A DNA stretch of 64,000 nt, taken from contig NZ_CP014608.1 in NCBI RefSeq assembly GCF_001586165.1, positions 4,526,001 to 4,590,000 on the forward strand, written 5' to 3'. The DNA comes from Obesumbacterium proteus (GTDB lineage: Bacteria; Pseudomonadota; Gammaproteobacteria; Enterobacterales; Enterobacteriaceae). The position numbers and the translations under genes were made by a program. Under the pieces are notes generated by a model. The model did no database searches, had not been told where the DNA came from, and was given only the letters and a program-made list of their open reading frames with translations. Below, piece by piece: positions 30,024-37,586 of this stretch (the first letter of the stretch is position 1; every line of letters begins with the position of its first letter).

Positions 30024-30788
30024 ATGCTTTCTACACGCGCATACCGCGCAATGCCCCTGTGCCTGTCTATCTTGTCTGCTTTAACTAGCTCTGCTGCTTT
30101 TGCCGATACCTCGCTATTCACCGCGATGGATGATCCAACGACGGCAAAGAAGAGTTTCGACGGTAACGTTCAAGCGGGTTATAACTCTCAATCAGGTAAC
30201 TCTGAGAGCTCGAATCTGCTGGCTAACACTACAATGACTTGGTTTAACCCTGAAACGGCATATAGCCTGTGGGGAACGGCAAATAACACTAAATCAGGTG
30301 ACACTCGTTCTTCAGAGAAATATCAGGCAGGCGCTCGTTCACGCTATAACCTTAGTCCTGACAACTATATTTTTGGTCAAGGCAGTTGGATTAACGATCG
30401 CTATGCTGGCTATGATTCCCGCTCAACAGGAACCTTAGGTTACGGCCGCCAAGTGCTGGCAACGCCAGCGCAAAACCTGCGTGTAGAATTTGGTCCGGGT
30501 GTTCGTCACGACGAATATCATGGCGGTGGGCGTGAAACTCAGGCATTAGCCTATGCTGCTGGTAACTACGCTTACCAACTCACCAAAAATACGCAGTTCA
30601 CGCAGGGTGTTTCTGTTATGGCTAACGATGACACCACGGTCAACTCAGAAACCGCACTGAACGTTGGGATCAATGACGACTTCTCTCTGCGTCTTTCATA
30701 CAACGTGGTGTACAACACCGAGCCTCCAGCCAGTGCGCCAAAGAAAACCGACACGTCTACAGCCATTACGCTGCAATATAATCTGTAA
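30024..30788 (+). CDS. DUF481 outer-membrane protein (YdiY-like)
   Basis: 254 aa. Signal peptide with cleavage after AFA (residue 27). The mature protein is made of alternating polar/hydrophobic strands (GNVQAGYNSQSGNSE, YSLWGTANNTKSGDTR, FGQGSWINDRYAGYDSRS) and ends in YNL, typical of a small outer-membrane beta-barrel. DUF481 members such as YdiY are predicted barrels of unknown function. Followed by a strong terminator. No functional link with the neighbouring dicarboxylate carrier is evident. Confidence 0.8.
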   Translation: MLSTRAYRAMPLCLSILSALTSSAAFADTSLFTAMDDPTTAKKSFDGNVQAGYNSQSGNSESSNLLANTTMTWFNPETAYSLWGTANNTKSGDTRSSEKYQAGARSRYNLSPDNYIFGQGSWINDRYAGYDSRSTGTLGYGRQVLATPAQNLRVEFGPGVRHDEYHGGGRETQALAYAAGNYAYQLTKNTQFTQGVSVMANDDTTVNSETALNVGINDDFSLRLSYNVVYNTEPPASAPKKTDTSTAITLQYNL

Positions 30789-30810
30789 ATATGACGTTAT
30801 GAGTTAATAG

Positions 30811-30839
30811 AAAAAGCCCGCTTAGCTGCGGGCTTTTTT
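30811..30839 (+). terminator. Terminator of the DUF481 gene
   Basis: GCCCGC-TTAGCT-GCGGGC flanked by A and T runs. Confidence 0.85.
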
Positions 30840-30866
30840 GTGGTGTTTAATCATGCGATAACAGCC

Positions 30867-30899
30867 ATAAAAAAAGGGGTTAGCGCAATGCTAACCCCT
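30867..30899 (-). terminator. Terminator of the rpsP-rimM-trmD-rplS operon
   Basis: Minus strand GGGGTTAGC/GCTAACCCC with a 5-base loop, followed by seven to eight T (A run 30868-30875 on the plus strand). Confidence 0.87.
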
Positions 30900-30926
30900 T
30901 TAAAACTAATAACGTTTGGATGTTGC

Positions 30927-31283
30927 TTACGCTTTAGCGCCCAGACGCTCTTTGATACGAGCTGATTTACCGGTACGCTCACGCAGGTAGTACAGTTTAG
31001 CTTTACGAACGGCACCACGACGTTTAACAGTAATGCTGTCGATTACTGGTGAATGAGTCTGGAATACACGCTCAACACCTTCGCCGTTAGAAATCTTACG
31101 AACAGTGAATGCAGAGTGCAGACCGCGGTTACGGATTGCAATAACCACGCCCTCGAATGCCTGCAGACGTTTTTTAGAACCTTCAACGACCCATACCTTA
31201 ACTTCCAGAGAATCACCTGGACGGAATGCAGGTACGTCTTGCTTCATCTGCTCTTGTTCGATCTGTTTAATAATGTTGCTCAT
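30927..31283 (-). CDS. rplS: 50S ribosomal protein L19
   Basis: 118 aa (115 in E. coli, with a few extra C-terminal residues LGAKA). Conserved VWVVEGSKKRLQAFEGVVIAIRNRGL and SFTVRK-like AFTVRKISNGEGVERVFQTHSP. Sits at the 30S-50S interface. Last gene of the rpsP-rimM-trmD-rplS operon. Confidence 0.98.
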   Translation of the reverse strand: MSNIIKQIEQEQMKQDVPAFRPGDSLEVKVWVVEGSKKRLQAFEGVVIAIRNRGLHSAFTVRKISNGEGVERVFQTHSPVIDSITVKRRGAVRKAKLYYLRERTGKSARIKERLGAKA

Positions 31284-31346
31284 AATATGTCTCTTACCCT
31301 AGGTAAACTGATATATCGGGTCGTTCAGCCTTGATAAACAAGTCGC

Positions 31347-32114
31347 TTAAACGTTCCCTTCATGGTCTTGCTGTTCTAGACGATGTTCCTTACGGAACTC
31401 GGCTAACAGCTTCGCTTGCTCGTCAGTCAGAGCTAGGCTTTCTAGAAGTTCAGGTCTTCTAAGCCAGGTACGGCCCAGCGACTGCTTCAAGCGCCAGCGA
31501 CGAATCTCCGCATGATTTCCCGACAGTAAAACCGGCGGTACCTCCATGCCTTCTAACACTTCAGGGCGTGTAAAGTGCGGACAATCCAGCAGTCCGTCGG
31601 CAAATGAATCTTCTTCTGCTGAAGCTTGATGACCCAAAACTCCCGGAATAAACCGTGAGACAGAATCAATCAGCGTCATAGCAGGAAGCTCACCGCCGCT
31701 AAGTACGTAATCTCCGATTGACCATTCTTCATCAATTTCGGTTTGGATTACACGCTCATCTATACCTTCATACCGACCACAAACCAGAATTAACTTCTTG
31801 TTTGTTGCCAGCTCGCAAACGCCTTGCTGGTCAAGTTTGCGACCCTGCGGCGAGAGATAAATCACTTTCGCCCCTTCGCCTGCCGCTGCTTTTGCAGCGT
31901 GGATAGCTTCCCGTAAAGGTTGCACCATCATCAACATCCCCGGACCACCGCCATAAGGACGGTCATCAACGGTACGATGCCGATCGTGCGTGAAGTCTCG
32001 TGGACTCCAGCACTGCACGCTTAGCAGGCCATTCTTAACAGCCCGGCTAGTTACCCCGTAATCAGTGATTGCGCGGAACATCTCAGGAAATAAGCTAACT
32101 ATACCGATCCACAT
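31347..32114 (-). CDS. trmD: tRNA (guanine-N1)-methyltransferase
   Basis: Makes m1G37 next to the anticodon in tRNAs reading CNN codons, preventing +1 slippage. 255 aa. SPOUT fold with its trefoil knot around YLSPQGRKLDQQG, LVCGRYEGIDERV and WSIGDYVLSGGELPAM; the catalytic Asp lies in GVLGHQASAEEDSF. The C-terminal helices end LEQQDHEGNV. Between rimM and rplS. Confidence 0.98.
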   Translation of the reverse strand: MWIGIVSLFPEMFRAITDYGVTSRAVKNGLLSVQCWSPRDFTHDRHRTVDDRPYGGGPGMLMMVQPLREAIHAAKAAAGEGAKVIYLSPQGRKLDQQGVCELATNKKLILVCGRYEGIDERVIQTEIDEEWSIGDYVLSGGELPAMTLIDSVSRFIPGVLGHQASAEEDSFADGLLDCPHFTRPEVLEGMEVPPVLLSGNHAEIRRWRLKQSLGRTWLRRPELLESLALTDEQAKLLAEFRKEHRLEQQDHEGNV

Positions 32115-32180
32115 AACTCAATCCACATAGCGCCATACCCTTTCAACAACGGATGCTACACGCCTTCCAATAATTGGAGG

Positions 32181-32714
32181 TTAAAAACCAGGATCCCAAT
32201 CTACTTCAACAATGCGAGTAGTGAGATCGACTTTCTTGATTACCTGCCCGTCGAGGAACGGAATCAACCGCTCCTTGATACCGAATGCATCTTTCAGGTT
32301 TGCCTTAACGACCATTACGTCATTAGAACCGGTTTCCATCATATCGATGATTTTACCCAGCTCGTATCCAGCAGTGGTGACTACCTGGCAGCCCATAAGG
32401 TCTTTCCAGTAATAATCGCCATCTTCTAGCTCTGGCAATTGCGACTCTTCCACTACGATCTCACGATTCGTTAGCGCATTCGCCGCATCTCGGTCATCAA
32501 CACCTTTGATTTTGATAACCAAATCCTGATTGTGGCGCTTCCAGCTTTCTAGCTCGACATGCTGCCACTGACCAGCCTGCTGGATAAACCACGGCTGATA
32601 TTCAAAAATGCTTTCGGCGTCTTCGGTGGATGAAAACACTCTGAGCCAACCGCGAATACCATATGAAGAACCCAGTTTCCCGAGTACCACGGGATTAGTA
32701 AGTTGTTTGCTCAT
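32181..32714 (-). CDS. rimM: Ribosome maturation factor RimM
   Basis: Assembly factor for the 30S head; binds S19 and assists 16S processing. 177 aa from the ATG at 32714 (GGTGG upstream); three extra in-frame codons upstream are not conserved. N-terminal RimM barrel with LGKLGSSYGIRGWLRVFS, then a PRC-barrel with GDYYWKDLMGCQVVT and ending TRIVEVDWDPGF. Second gene of the rpsP operon. Confidence 0.97.
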   Translation of the reverse strand: MSKQLTNPVVLGKLGSSYGIRGWLRVFSSTEDAESIFEYQPWFIQQAGQWQHVELESWKRHNQDLVIKIKGVDDRDAANALTNREIVVEESQLPELEDGDYYWKDLMGCQVVTTAGYELGKIIDMMETGSNDVMVVKANLKDAFGIKERLIPFLDGQVIKKVDLTTRIVEVDWDPGF

Positions 32715-32732
32715 TGTGACCACCGCAACGGA

Positions 32733-32981
32733 TTAAGCAGCTTTCTTAGCTTCTTTGATCAGCGCAGAAACGCGATCAGAAACAGTTGCGCCCAAACCAA
32801 CCCAGTGGTTTACGCGATCCAGATCCAGACGCAGAGATTCTGCCTGACCTGCTGCCAGCGGGTTGAAGAAACCAACACGCTCGATGAAACGGCCGTCACG
32901 TGCATTACGGCTGTCAGTTACTACTACTTGATAGAACGGACGCTTTTTAGCGCCGCCACGAGCTAAACGAATTGTTACCAT
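32733..32981 (-). CDS. rpsP: 30S ribosomal protein S16
   Basis: 82 aa from MVTIRLARGGAKKRPFYQVV; AGGA lies upstream of the ATG at 32981. A long in-frame extension to 33080 runs through the leader hairpin and is not coding. First gene of the operon with rimM, trmD and rplS; S16 is needed for 30S assembly. Confidence 0.98.
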   Translation of the reverse strand: MVTIRLARGGAKKRPFYQVVVTDSRNARDGRFIERVGFFNPLAAGQAESLRLDLDRVNHWVGLGATVSDRVSALIKEAKKAA

Positions 32982-33000
32982 AACATCCTCATTAGTTAAT

Positions 33001-33047
33001 AGAACACCAGACCCCATCGAGGAACGGAGTCCGGTGTCTGTTGTTCT
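33001..33047 (-). promoter_or_regulatory. Imperfect hairpin in the rpsP 5' leader
   Basis: AGAACACCAGACCCC (33001-33015) pairs with GGTGTCTGTTGTTCT (33033-33047), 13 of 15 positions. It ends 19 bp before the rpsP ATG and close to its ribosome-binding site. There is no T tract, so it is not a terminator. It could be a control element of this ribosomal operon; no protein ligand is implied by the sequence. Confidence 0.45.
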
Positions 33048-33151
33048 TAACGAACATAAAAGCCCGAAAATTTTACTCACTTTGGCGCGAAAAGCAACCG
33101 AAAGCGTACTTACGCCTCGGTTGCAGTTGCTAAAATAGGCAAAAGGAGGGA

Positions 33152-34513
33152 TTAACGACCAGGGAATCCGGGTGGCATCATACCTTTCATGCCACGCATC
33201 ATTTTCGACAAGCCGCCTTTCTTCATCTTCTTCATCATACGCTGCATTTCATCAAATTGTTTAAGTAAACGGTTGACGTCCTGCACTTGCATACCAGAAC
33301 CCTGCGCAATACGACGTTTACGCGAGCCCTTGATAATTTCTGGGTTGGCACGCTCTTTCAACGTCATGGAGCTAATAATCGCCTCCATGCGCACTAAGAG
33401 TTTGTCATCCATCTGAGATTTAACGTTTTCTGGTAGTTGCCCCATGCCTGGCATTTTTGCCAGCATTGAGGTCATCCCACCCATGTTACGCATTTGCTTA
33501 AGCTGATCCATAAAGTCGGTAAGGTCGAAGCCGTCACCTTTCTTCAGTTTCTGTGCCAGCTTCTCAGCCTGCGCACGGTCAACTTTGCTCTCAATATCTT
33601 CGATAAGTGACAGAACGTCGCCCATACCAAGAATACGAGAAGCCACACGGTCTGGGTAGAACGGCTCCAGCGCTTCGGTCTTTTCACCCACGCCCAAGAA
33701 CTTGATCGGTTTACCCGTGATATGGCGGATAGATAAAGCCGCACCACCGCGCGCATCACCATCGACCTTTGTCAGCACCACGCCGGTTAACGGCAGCGCT
33801 TCGTTAAAGGCTTTGGCGGTGTTCGCCGCATCCTGACCGGTCATGGCATCAACAACAAACAGCGTTTCAACCGGATTAATCGCGGCATGAACCTGTTTGA
33901 TCTCGTCCATCATCGCTTCGTCAACGTGCAAACGACCTGCGGTATCGACGATCAGAACGTCATAGAATTTCTGTTTAGCATGCTGTAAAGCACGGCTAAC
34001 AATCTCGATTGGCTTCTCTTTAACATCGGACGGGAAGAAATCGATGCTCACTTGCTGAGCCAAGGTTTCTAGCTGTTTAATCGCCGCTGGGCGATAAACG
34101 TCGGCAGAAACCACCAACACTTTTTTCTTATGTTTCTCTTTAAGAAACTTACCGAGTTTACCCACGCTGGTTGTTTTACCCGCGCCTTGTAAACCCGCCA
34201 TCAGCACAACAGCAGGTGGCTGTGCGGCGAGGTTCAGCTCGGTGTTCACTTCGCCCATGGCGTTCGTCAGTTCGTTTTTAACGATTTTGACGAACTCTTG
34301 CCCTGGGGTCAGGCTTTTGTTCACTTCGTGCCCTACGGCACTTTCTTTAACACGGTTAATGAAGTCACGGACTACCGGTAGCGCGACGTCCGCTTCCAGT
34401 AATGCCATGCGTACTTCACGCAAGGTGTCTTTGATATTTTCTTCGGTCAGCCGCCCGCGGCCGCTGATGTTGCGCAATGAGCGCGACAATCGATCGCTTA
34501 AATTTTCAAACAT
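33152..34513 (-). CDS. ffh: Signal recognition particle protein Ffh
   Basis: GTPase that with 4.5S RNA binds signal sequences and delivers ribosomes to FtsY at the membrane. 453 aa, as in E. coli. N domain (1-85), G domain with GLQGAGKTTSVGKL near 102-115, DTAGR and TKVDGDARGGAAL, then the Met-rich M domain (about 300-453), for example MRNMGGMTSMLAKMPGMG, ending MMPPGFPGR. Divergent from ypjD. Confidence 0.98.
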   Translation of the reverse strand: MFENLSDRLSRSLRNISGRGRLTEENIKDTLREVRMALLEADVALPVVRDFINRVKESAVGHEVNKSLTPGQEFVKIVKNELTNAMGEVNTELNLAAQPPAVVLMAGLQGAGKTTSVGKLGKFLKEKHKKKVLVVSADVYRPAAIKQLETLAQQVSIDFFPSDVKEKPIEIVSRALQHAKQKFYDVLIVDTAGRLHVDEAMMDEIKQVHAAINPVETLFVVDAMTGQDAANTAKAFNEALPLTGVVLTKVDGDARGGAALSIRHITGKPIKFLGVGEKTEALEPFYPDRVASRILGMGDVLSLIEDIESKVDRAQAEKLAQKLKKGDGFDLTDFMDQLKQMRNMGGMTSMLAKMPGMGQLPENVKSQMDDKLLVRMEAIISSMTLKERANPEIIKGSRKRRIAQGSGMQVQDVNRLLKQFDEMQRMMKKMKKGGLSKMMRGMKGMMPPGFPGR

Positions 34514-34680
34514 TGTTTCTGCTCAACGTTAAGACTGGCCGTCAAGGCGACGACGTAGATGGCGGCGAGTATAACACGAAGATGGCACCTTTCTCCTCCT
34601 TGCTGCGCGGATTGGTTGGAGCGTGACGCTGCTAACGCTATACTGGCCTCATAATTCACTCTGCTAATGCCAAATTCACC

Positions 34681-35472
34681 ATGCCTGCATTTGCCATATT
34701 GGCCATGATTTCCTACTTACTCAGCCTCGGCTTAATCATTCCGAGTCTGGTACAAAACAACCGAGCCTATCGCCGCTTGGCACTTTTGTTCGCCGCTATT
34801 GCGCTCATTAGCCACGCCGTGGCGCTTCAGGCTCGCGTTTTTGATGTCACCACCGGACAAAATCTCAGCTTACTGAACATTGGTTCGATCGTAAGCCTGA
34901 TGATCTGTTTTGTGATGACTATAGTCGCCTCACGTGACCGTGGCTGGTTTTTGCTGCCGATTGTATACAGCTTTGCCTTAATTAATCTTGGGCTAGCCAG
35001 CTTCGTTCCAGGGGAGTTCATCACCCATCTAGAAACGACGCCTTCTCTGATGATTCACATTGGTCTGGCGCTGTTCTCTTACGCAACGCTGATCATTGCT
35101 GCGCTCTATGCCCTACAGCTTGCGCTTCTCGACTATTTATTGAAGAACAAAAAACTCACGTTTACCGCTGATATGCCGCCGCTGATGAGCATTGAACGCA
35201 AGATGTTTCATATTACGCAGGTCGGTGTGGTGCTACTGACACTCACTCTGTGCACCGGCATGTTGTACATGGATAACTTGTTCAGCAAAGAGAACGTGCA
35301 CAAAGCCGTGCTGTCGATTCTGGCATGGTTTGTCTATGTTTTATTATTGTGGGGGCACTTCCGCGAAGGCTGGCGTGGACGCCGCGTCGTATGGTTCAGC
35401 TTGCTGGGCGCATTTTTACTGACGATGGCTTATTTTGGCAGCCGTCTTCTTCAGGAAGTCATGGTAAACTAA
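34681..35472 (+). CDS. corE: Inner-membrane protein YpjD (CorE), cytochrome c assembly-like fold
   Basis: 263 aa, about eight transmembrane helices (first MPAFAILAMISYLLSLGLIIPSL). It carries the CcsA/CcmC-like segment IHIGLALFSYATLIIAALYALQLALLDYLLKNKKL and a C-terminal ILAWFVYVLLLWGHFREGWRGRR. Known in Salmonella as CorE, reported with CorB to affect magnesium/cobalt handling; the true biochemical role is unclear. Followed after 72 bp by corB on the same strand. Confidence 0.9.
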   Translation: MPAFAILAMISYLLSLGLIIPSLVQNNRAYRRLALLFAAIALISHAVALQARVFDVTTGQNLSLLNIGSIVSLMICFVMTIVASRDRGWFLLPIVYSFALINLGLASFVPGEFITHLETTPSLMIHIGLALFSYATLIIAALYALQLALLDYLLKNKKLTFTADMPPLMSIERKMFHITQVGVVLLTLTLCTGMLYMDNLFSKENVHKAVLSILAWFVYVLLLWGHFREGWRGRRVVWFSLLGAFLLTMAYFGSRLLQEVMVN

Positions 35473-35544
35473 CTCCCCTCCTCTTTTTCGCTCACCCCGT
35501 AATATCACGGGGTGAACCGTTCAATCGTTATAAGGAACACCTCC

Positions 35545-36846
35545 TTGGAGCACGTCTCTACGGGTACACTGATTACCATCCTGGTAATTATGGTCATTGT
35601 CTCAGCCTATTTTTCTGCGTCAGAAACAGGGATGATGACACTCAACCGCTACCGCCTCCGCCATCTCTCCAAGCAGGGATTACGTTCCGCTCGTCGTGTT
35701 GAAAAACTCCTCAAACATCCCGATCGCCTGATCAGTTTGGTGCTCATCGGCAACAACCTCGTCAATATTTTGGCTTCAGCCTTGGCCACTATTGTCGGGA
35801 TTCGCTTGTATGGAAACGCAGGCGTAGCCATTGCGACCGGTGTTCTGACCTTCGTAGTGTTAGTCTTTGCTGAAGTGTTGCCAAAAACGTTTGCCGCGCT
35901 ATATCCCGAAAGAGTCGCTTTCCCAAGCAGCGTGCTATTGCTGCCGCTGCAAAAAATCATGATGCCGTTAGTTTGGTTTTTGAACGGCATTACGCGCATT
36001 CTGCTGCGCATGTGTGGGATCCGCGCCACGGCACATCCAAGCGATGCGGTCAGTAAAGATGAACTTCGGTCTATCGTGAACGAGTCCAATTCACAGATTT
36101 CACGCCGTAATCAGGACATGTTGATTTCTGTTTTGGATCTTGAAAAAGTAACCGTCGACGACATTATGGTGCCGCGTAATGAAATCGTCGGGATTGATAT
36201 CAATGACGACTGGAAATCAATCCTGCGTCAGCTGACGCACTCACCACATGGACGTATCGTCTTATATCGCGGCTCACTCGACGATTCGATTGGCATGCTG
36301 CGTGTGCGCGAAGCCTATCGTTTGATGATTGAGAAGAAAGAGTTCAATAAAGAGAACTTACTGCGCGCCGCTGACGAAATTTATTACATTCCAGAAAGTA
36401 CTCATCTCAGCGTCCAACTGCTCAAATTCCAGCGTAACAAAGAAAAAATGGGCATCGTGGTGGATGAATACGGTGATATCAAAGGATTAGTTTCCGTTGA
36501 AGATATTCTCGAGGAAATTGTCGGCGACTTCACGACGTCGATGTCGCCTTCTTTGGCAGAAGAAGTCATGCCGCAAAGCGATGGTTCTGTGCTGGTAGAT
36601 GGAACCGCGAATATTCGCGAGCTTAATAAAGCATTCAACTGGACGCTTCCCGCCGATGGCCCCCGCACAATGAACGGCATGCTGCTTGAGGAATTAGAAG
36701 ATATTCCACTGCCGGGCGCTCACGTCAACATTGGCCAATACCATATCCAAATTCTTGATGTTCAAGACAACATGATTAAGCAGGTTCGCGTTTCGTCAGT
36801 AGCGCGTAAGAAAACGGATGAGGACAGCGAGCGCTATAGCTCGTAG
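35545..36846 (+). CDS. corB: HlyC/CorC-family membrane protein CorB (YfjD)
   Basis: 433 aa from a TTG at 35545 (LEHVSTGTLITI), which matches the start of E. coli YfjD; AAGGA lies upstream. A GTG at 35512 is in frame but adds a non-conserved leader. CNNM/DUF21 transmembrane domain (1-190: YFSASETGMMTLNRYRLRH, LVLIGNNLVNILASALATI), two CBS domains (about 195-330: DIMVPRNEIVGID, GIVVDEYGDIKGLVSVEDILEEIVGDF) and a CorC_HlyC C-terminal domain. Linked to Mg/Co efflux. In E. coli grpE, nadK and recN follow; here luxS does. Confidence 0.93.
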   Translation: MEHVSTGTLITILVIMVIVSAYFSASETGMMTLNRYRLRHLSKQGLRSARRVEKLLKHPDRLISLVLIGNNLVNILASALATIVGIRLYGNAGVAIATGVLTFVVLVFAEVLPKTFAALYPERVAFPSSVLLLPLQKIMMPLVWFLNGITRILLRMCGIRATAHPSDAVSKDELRSIVNESNSQISRRNQDMLISVLDLEKVTVDDIMVPRNEIVGIDINDDWKSILRQLTHSPHGRIVLYRGSLDDSIGMLRVREAYRLMIEKKEFNKENLLRAADEIYYIPESTHLSVQLLKFQRNKEKMGIVVDEYGDIKGLVSVEDILEEIVGDFTTSMSPSLAEEVMPQSDGSVLVDGTANIRELNKAFNWTLPADGPRTMNGMLLEELEDIPLPGAHVNIGQYHIQILDVQDNMIKQVRVSSVARKKTDEDSERYSS

Positions 36847-36861
36847 CCCGATTCATCCATT

Positions 36862-36888
36862 AAAAAAGGCGCATTCAGCGCCTTTTTT
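36862..36888. terminator. Bidirectional terminator between corB and luxS
   Basis: AAAAAAGGCGC-ATTCA-GCGCCTTTTTT between convergent genes. Confidence 0.86.
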
Positions 36889-36913
36889 GTGTCTTGCGTT
36901 TAGAGAAACGAGA

Positions 36914-37429
36914 CTAGATATGCAGCTCGGCCAGCTTTTCTTTAGGCAGGGCAAGATCATCGTTGTGATTAACACCAACGCCTTTCTCTAGGATATGGCG
37001 AGCAATTTCATGTGCTTCCTGCAATGAGTGCATGGAATAGGTTCCGCACTGGTATTCATTGAGTTCAGGAATTTTACGCTGGTCAGTTACCTTCAACACA
37101 TCTTCCATAGCCGCTTTCCACGCATTGGCTACGCGCGACTCTTCAGGCGTGCCAATCAAGCTCATGTAAAAACCGGTACGACAGCCCATTGGAGAGATAT
37201 CGATAATCTCTACACCGTTACCGTTCAGATGATCGCGCATGAAACCGGCAAACAGGTGCTCAAGAGTATGGATGCCGCGCTCAGGCAGGATCTCTTGGTT
37301 CGGATGACAAAAACGCAAATCGAAGACCGTAATGTTGTCGCCATGCGGGGTTTTCATATTTTTTGCTACACGCACCGCAGGTGCCGCCATACGCGTATGG
37401 TCTACAGTGAAGCTATCCAGTAGTGGCAT
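36914..37429 (-). CDS. luxS: S-ribosylhomocysteine lyase (AI-2 synthase)
   Basis: Cleaves S-ribosylhomocysteine to homocysteine and DPD, the precursor of autoinducer-2, within the activated methyl cycle. 171 aa. Metal site HTLEH (His54, Glu57, His58), catalytic Cys83 in SPMGCRTGFY and a second metal ligand in YQCGTYSMH. A strong AGGAGGTGA precedes the ATG at 37429. The antisense sRNA gene micA begins 79 bp upstream of its start, as in E. coli. Confidence 0.98.
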   Translation of the reverse strand: MPLLDSFTVDHTRMAAPAVRVAKNMKTPHGDNITVFDLRFCHPNQEILPERGIHTLEHLFAGFMRDHLNGNGVEIIDISPMGCRTGFYMSLIGTPEESRVANAWKAAMEDVLKVTDQRKIPELNEYQCGTYSMHSLQEAHEIARHILEKGVGVNHNDDLALPKEKLAELHI

Positions 37430-37473
37430 TTCGTCACCTCCTCATAAAAAAAATGAATTTTTTTTCGGTTTTA

Positions 37474-37502
37474 TGAAACCTTTTCTAACTCAGCGAGTCT
37501 GA
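37474..37502 (+). promoter_or_regulatory. Sigma-E-type promoter of micA
   Basis: TGAAACCTT (about 37474-37482) and TCTGA (37498-37502), with the spacing of envelope-stress promoters, seven bases before the predicted MicA 5' end. E. coli micA is sigma-E dependent. Confidence 0.7.
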
Positions 37503-37508
37503 ATATAT

Positions 37509-37581
37509 GAAAGACGCGCATTTGTTATCATCATCCCTGCTACAGAGATGCTATTTTGGCCACAGGTATTGTGGCCTTTTT
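37509..37581 (+). ncRNA. micA: MicA small RNA
   Basis: The 5' 30 bases (GAAAGACGCGCATTTG, then a TTATCATCATCCC stretch) match E. coli MicA as I remember it, including the region that pairs with ompA mRNA. The middle (CTACAGAGATGCTATTTT) diverges, and the 3' terminator keeps GGCCACA/TGTGGCC but with loop GGTAT, followed by T5. Hfq-dependent repressor of outer-membrane protein mRNAs made under envelope stress. It lies between gshA and luxS, opposite in strand to both, so it is also antisense to any gshA-luxS read-through and to a long luxS leader. Confidence 0.93.
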
Positions 37582-37586
37582 CTTTT

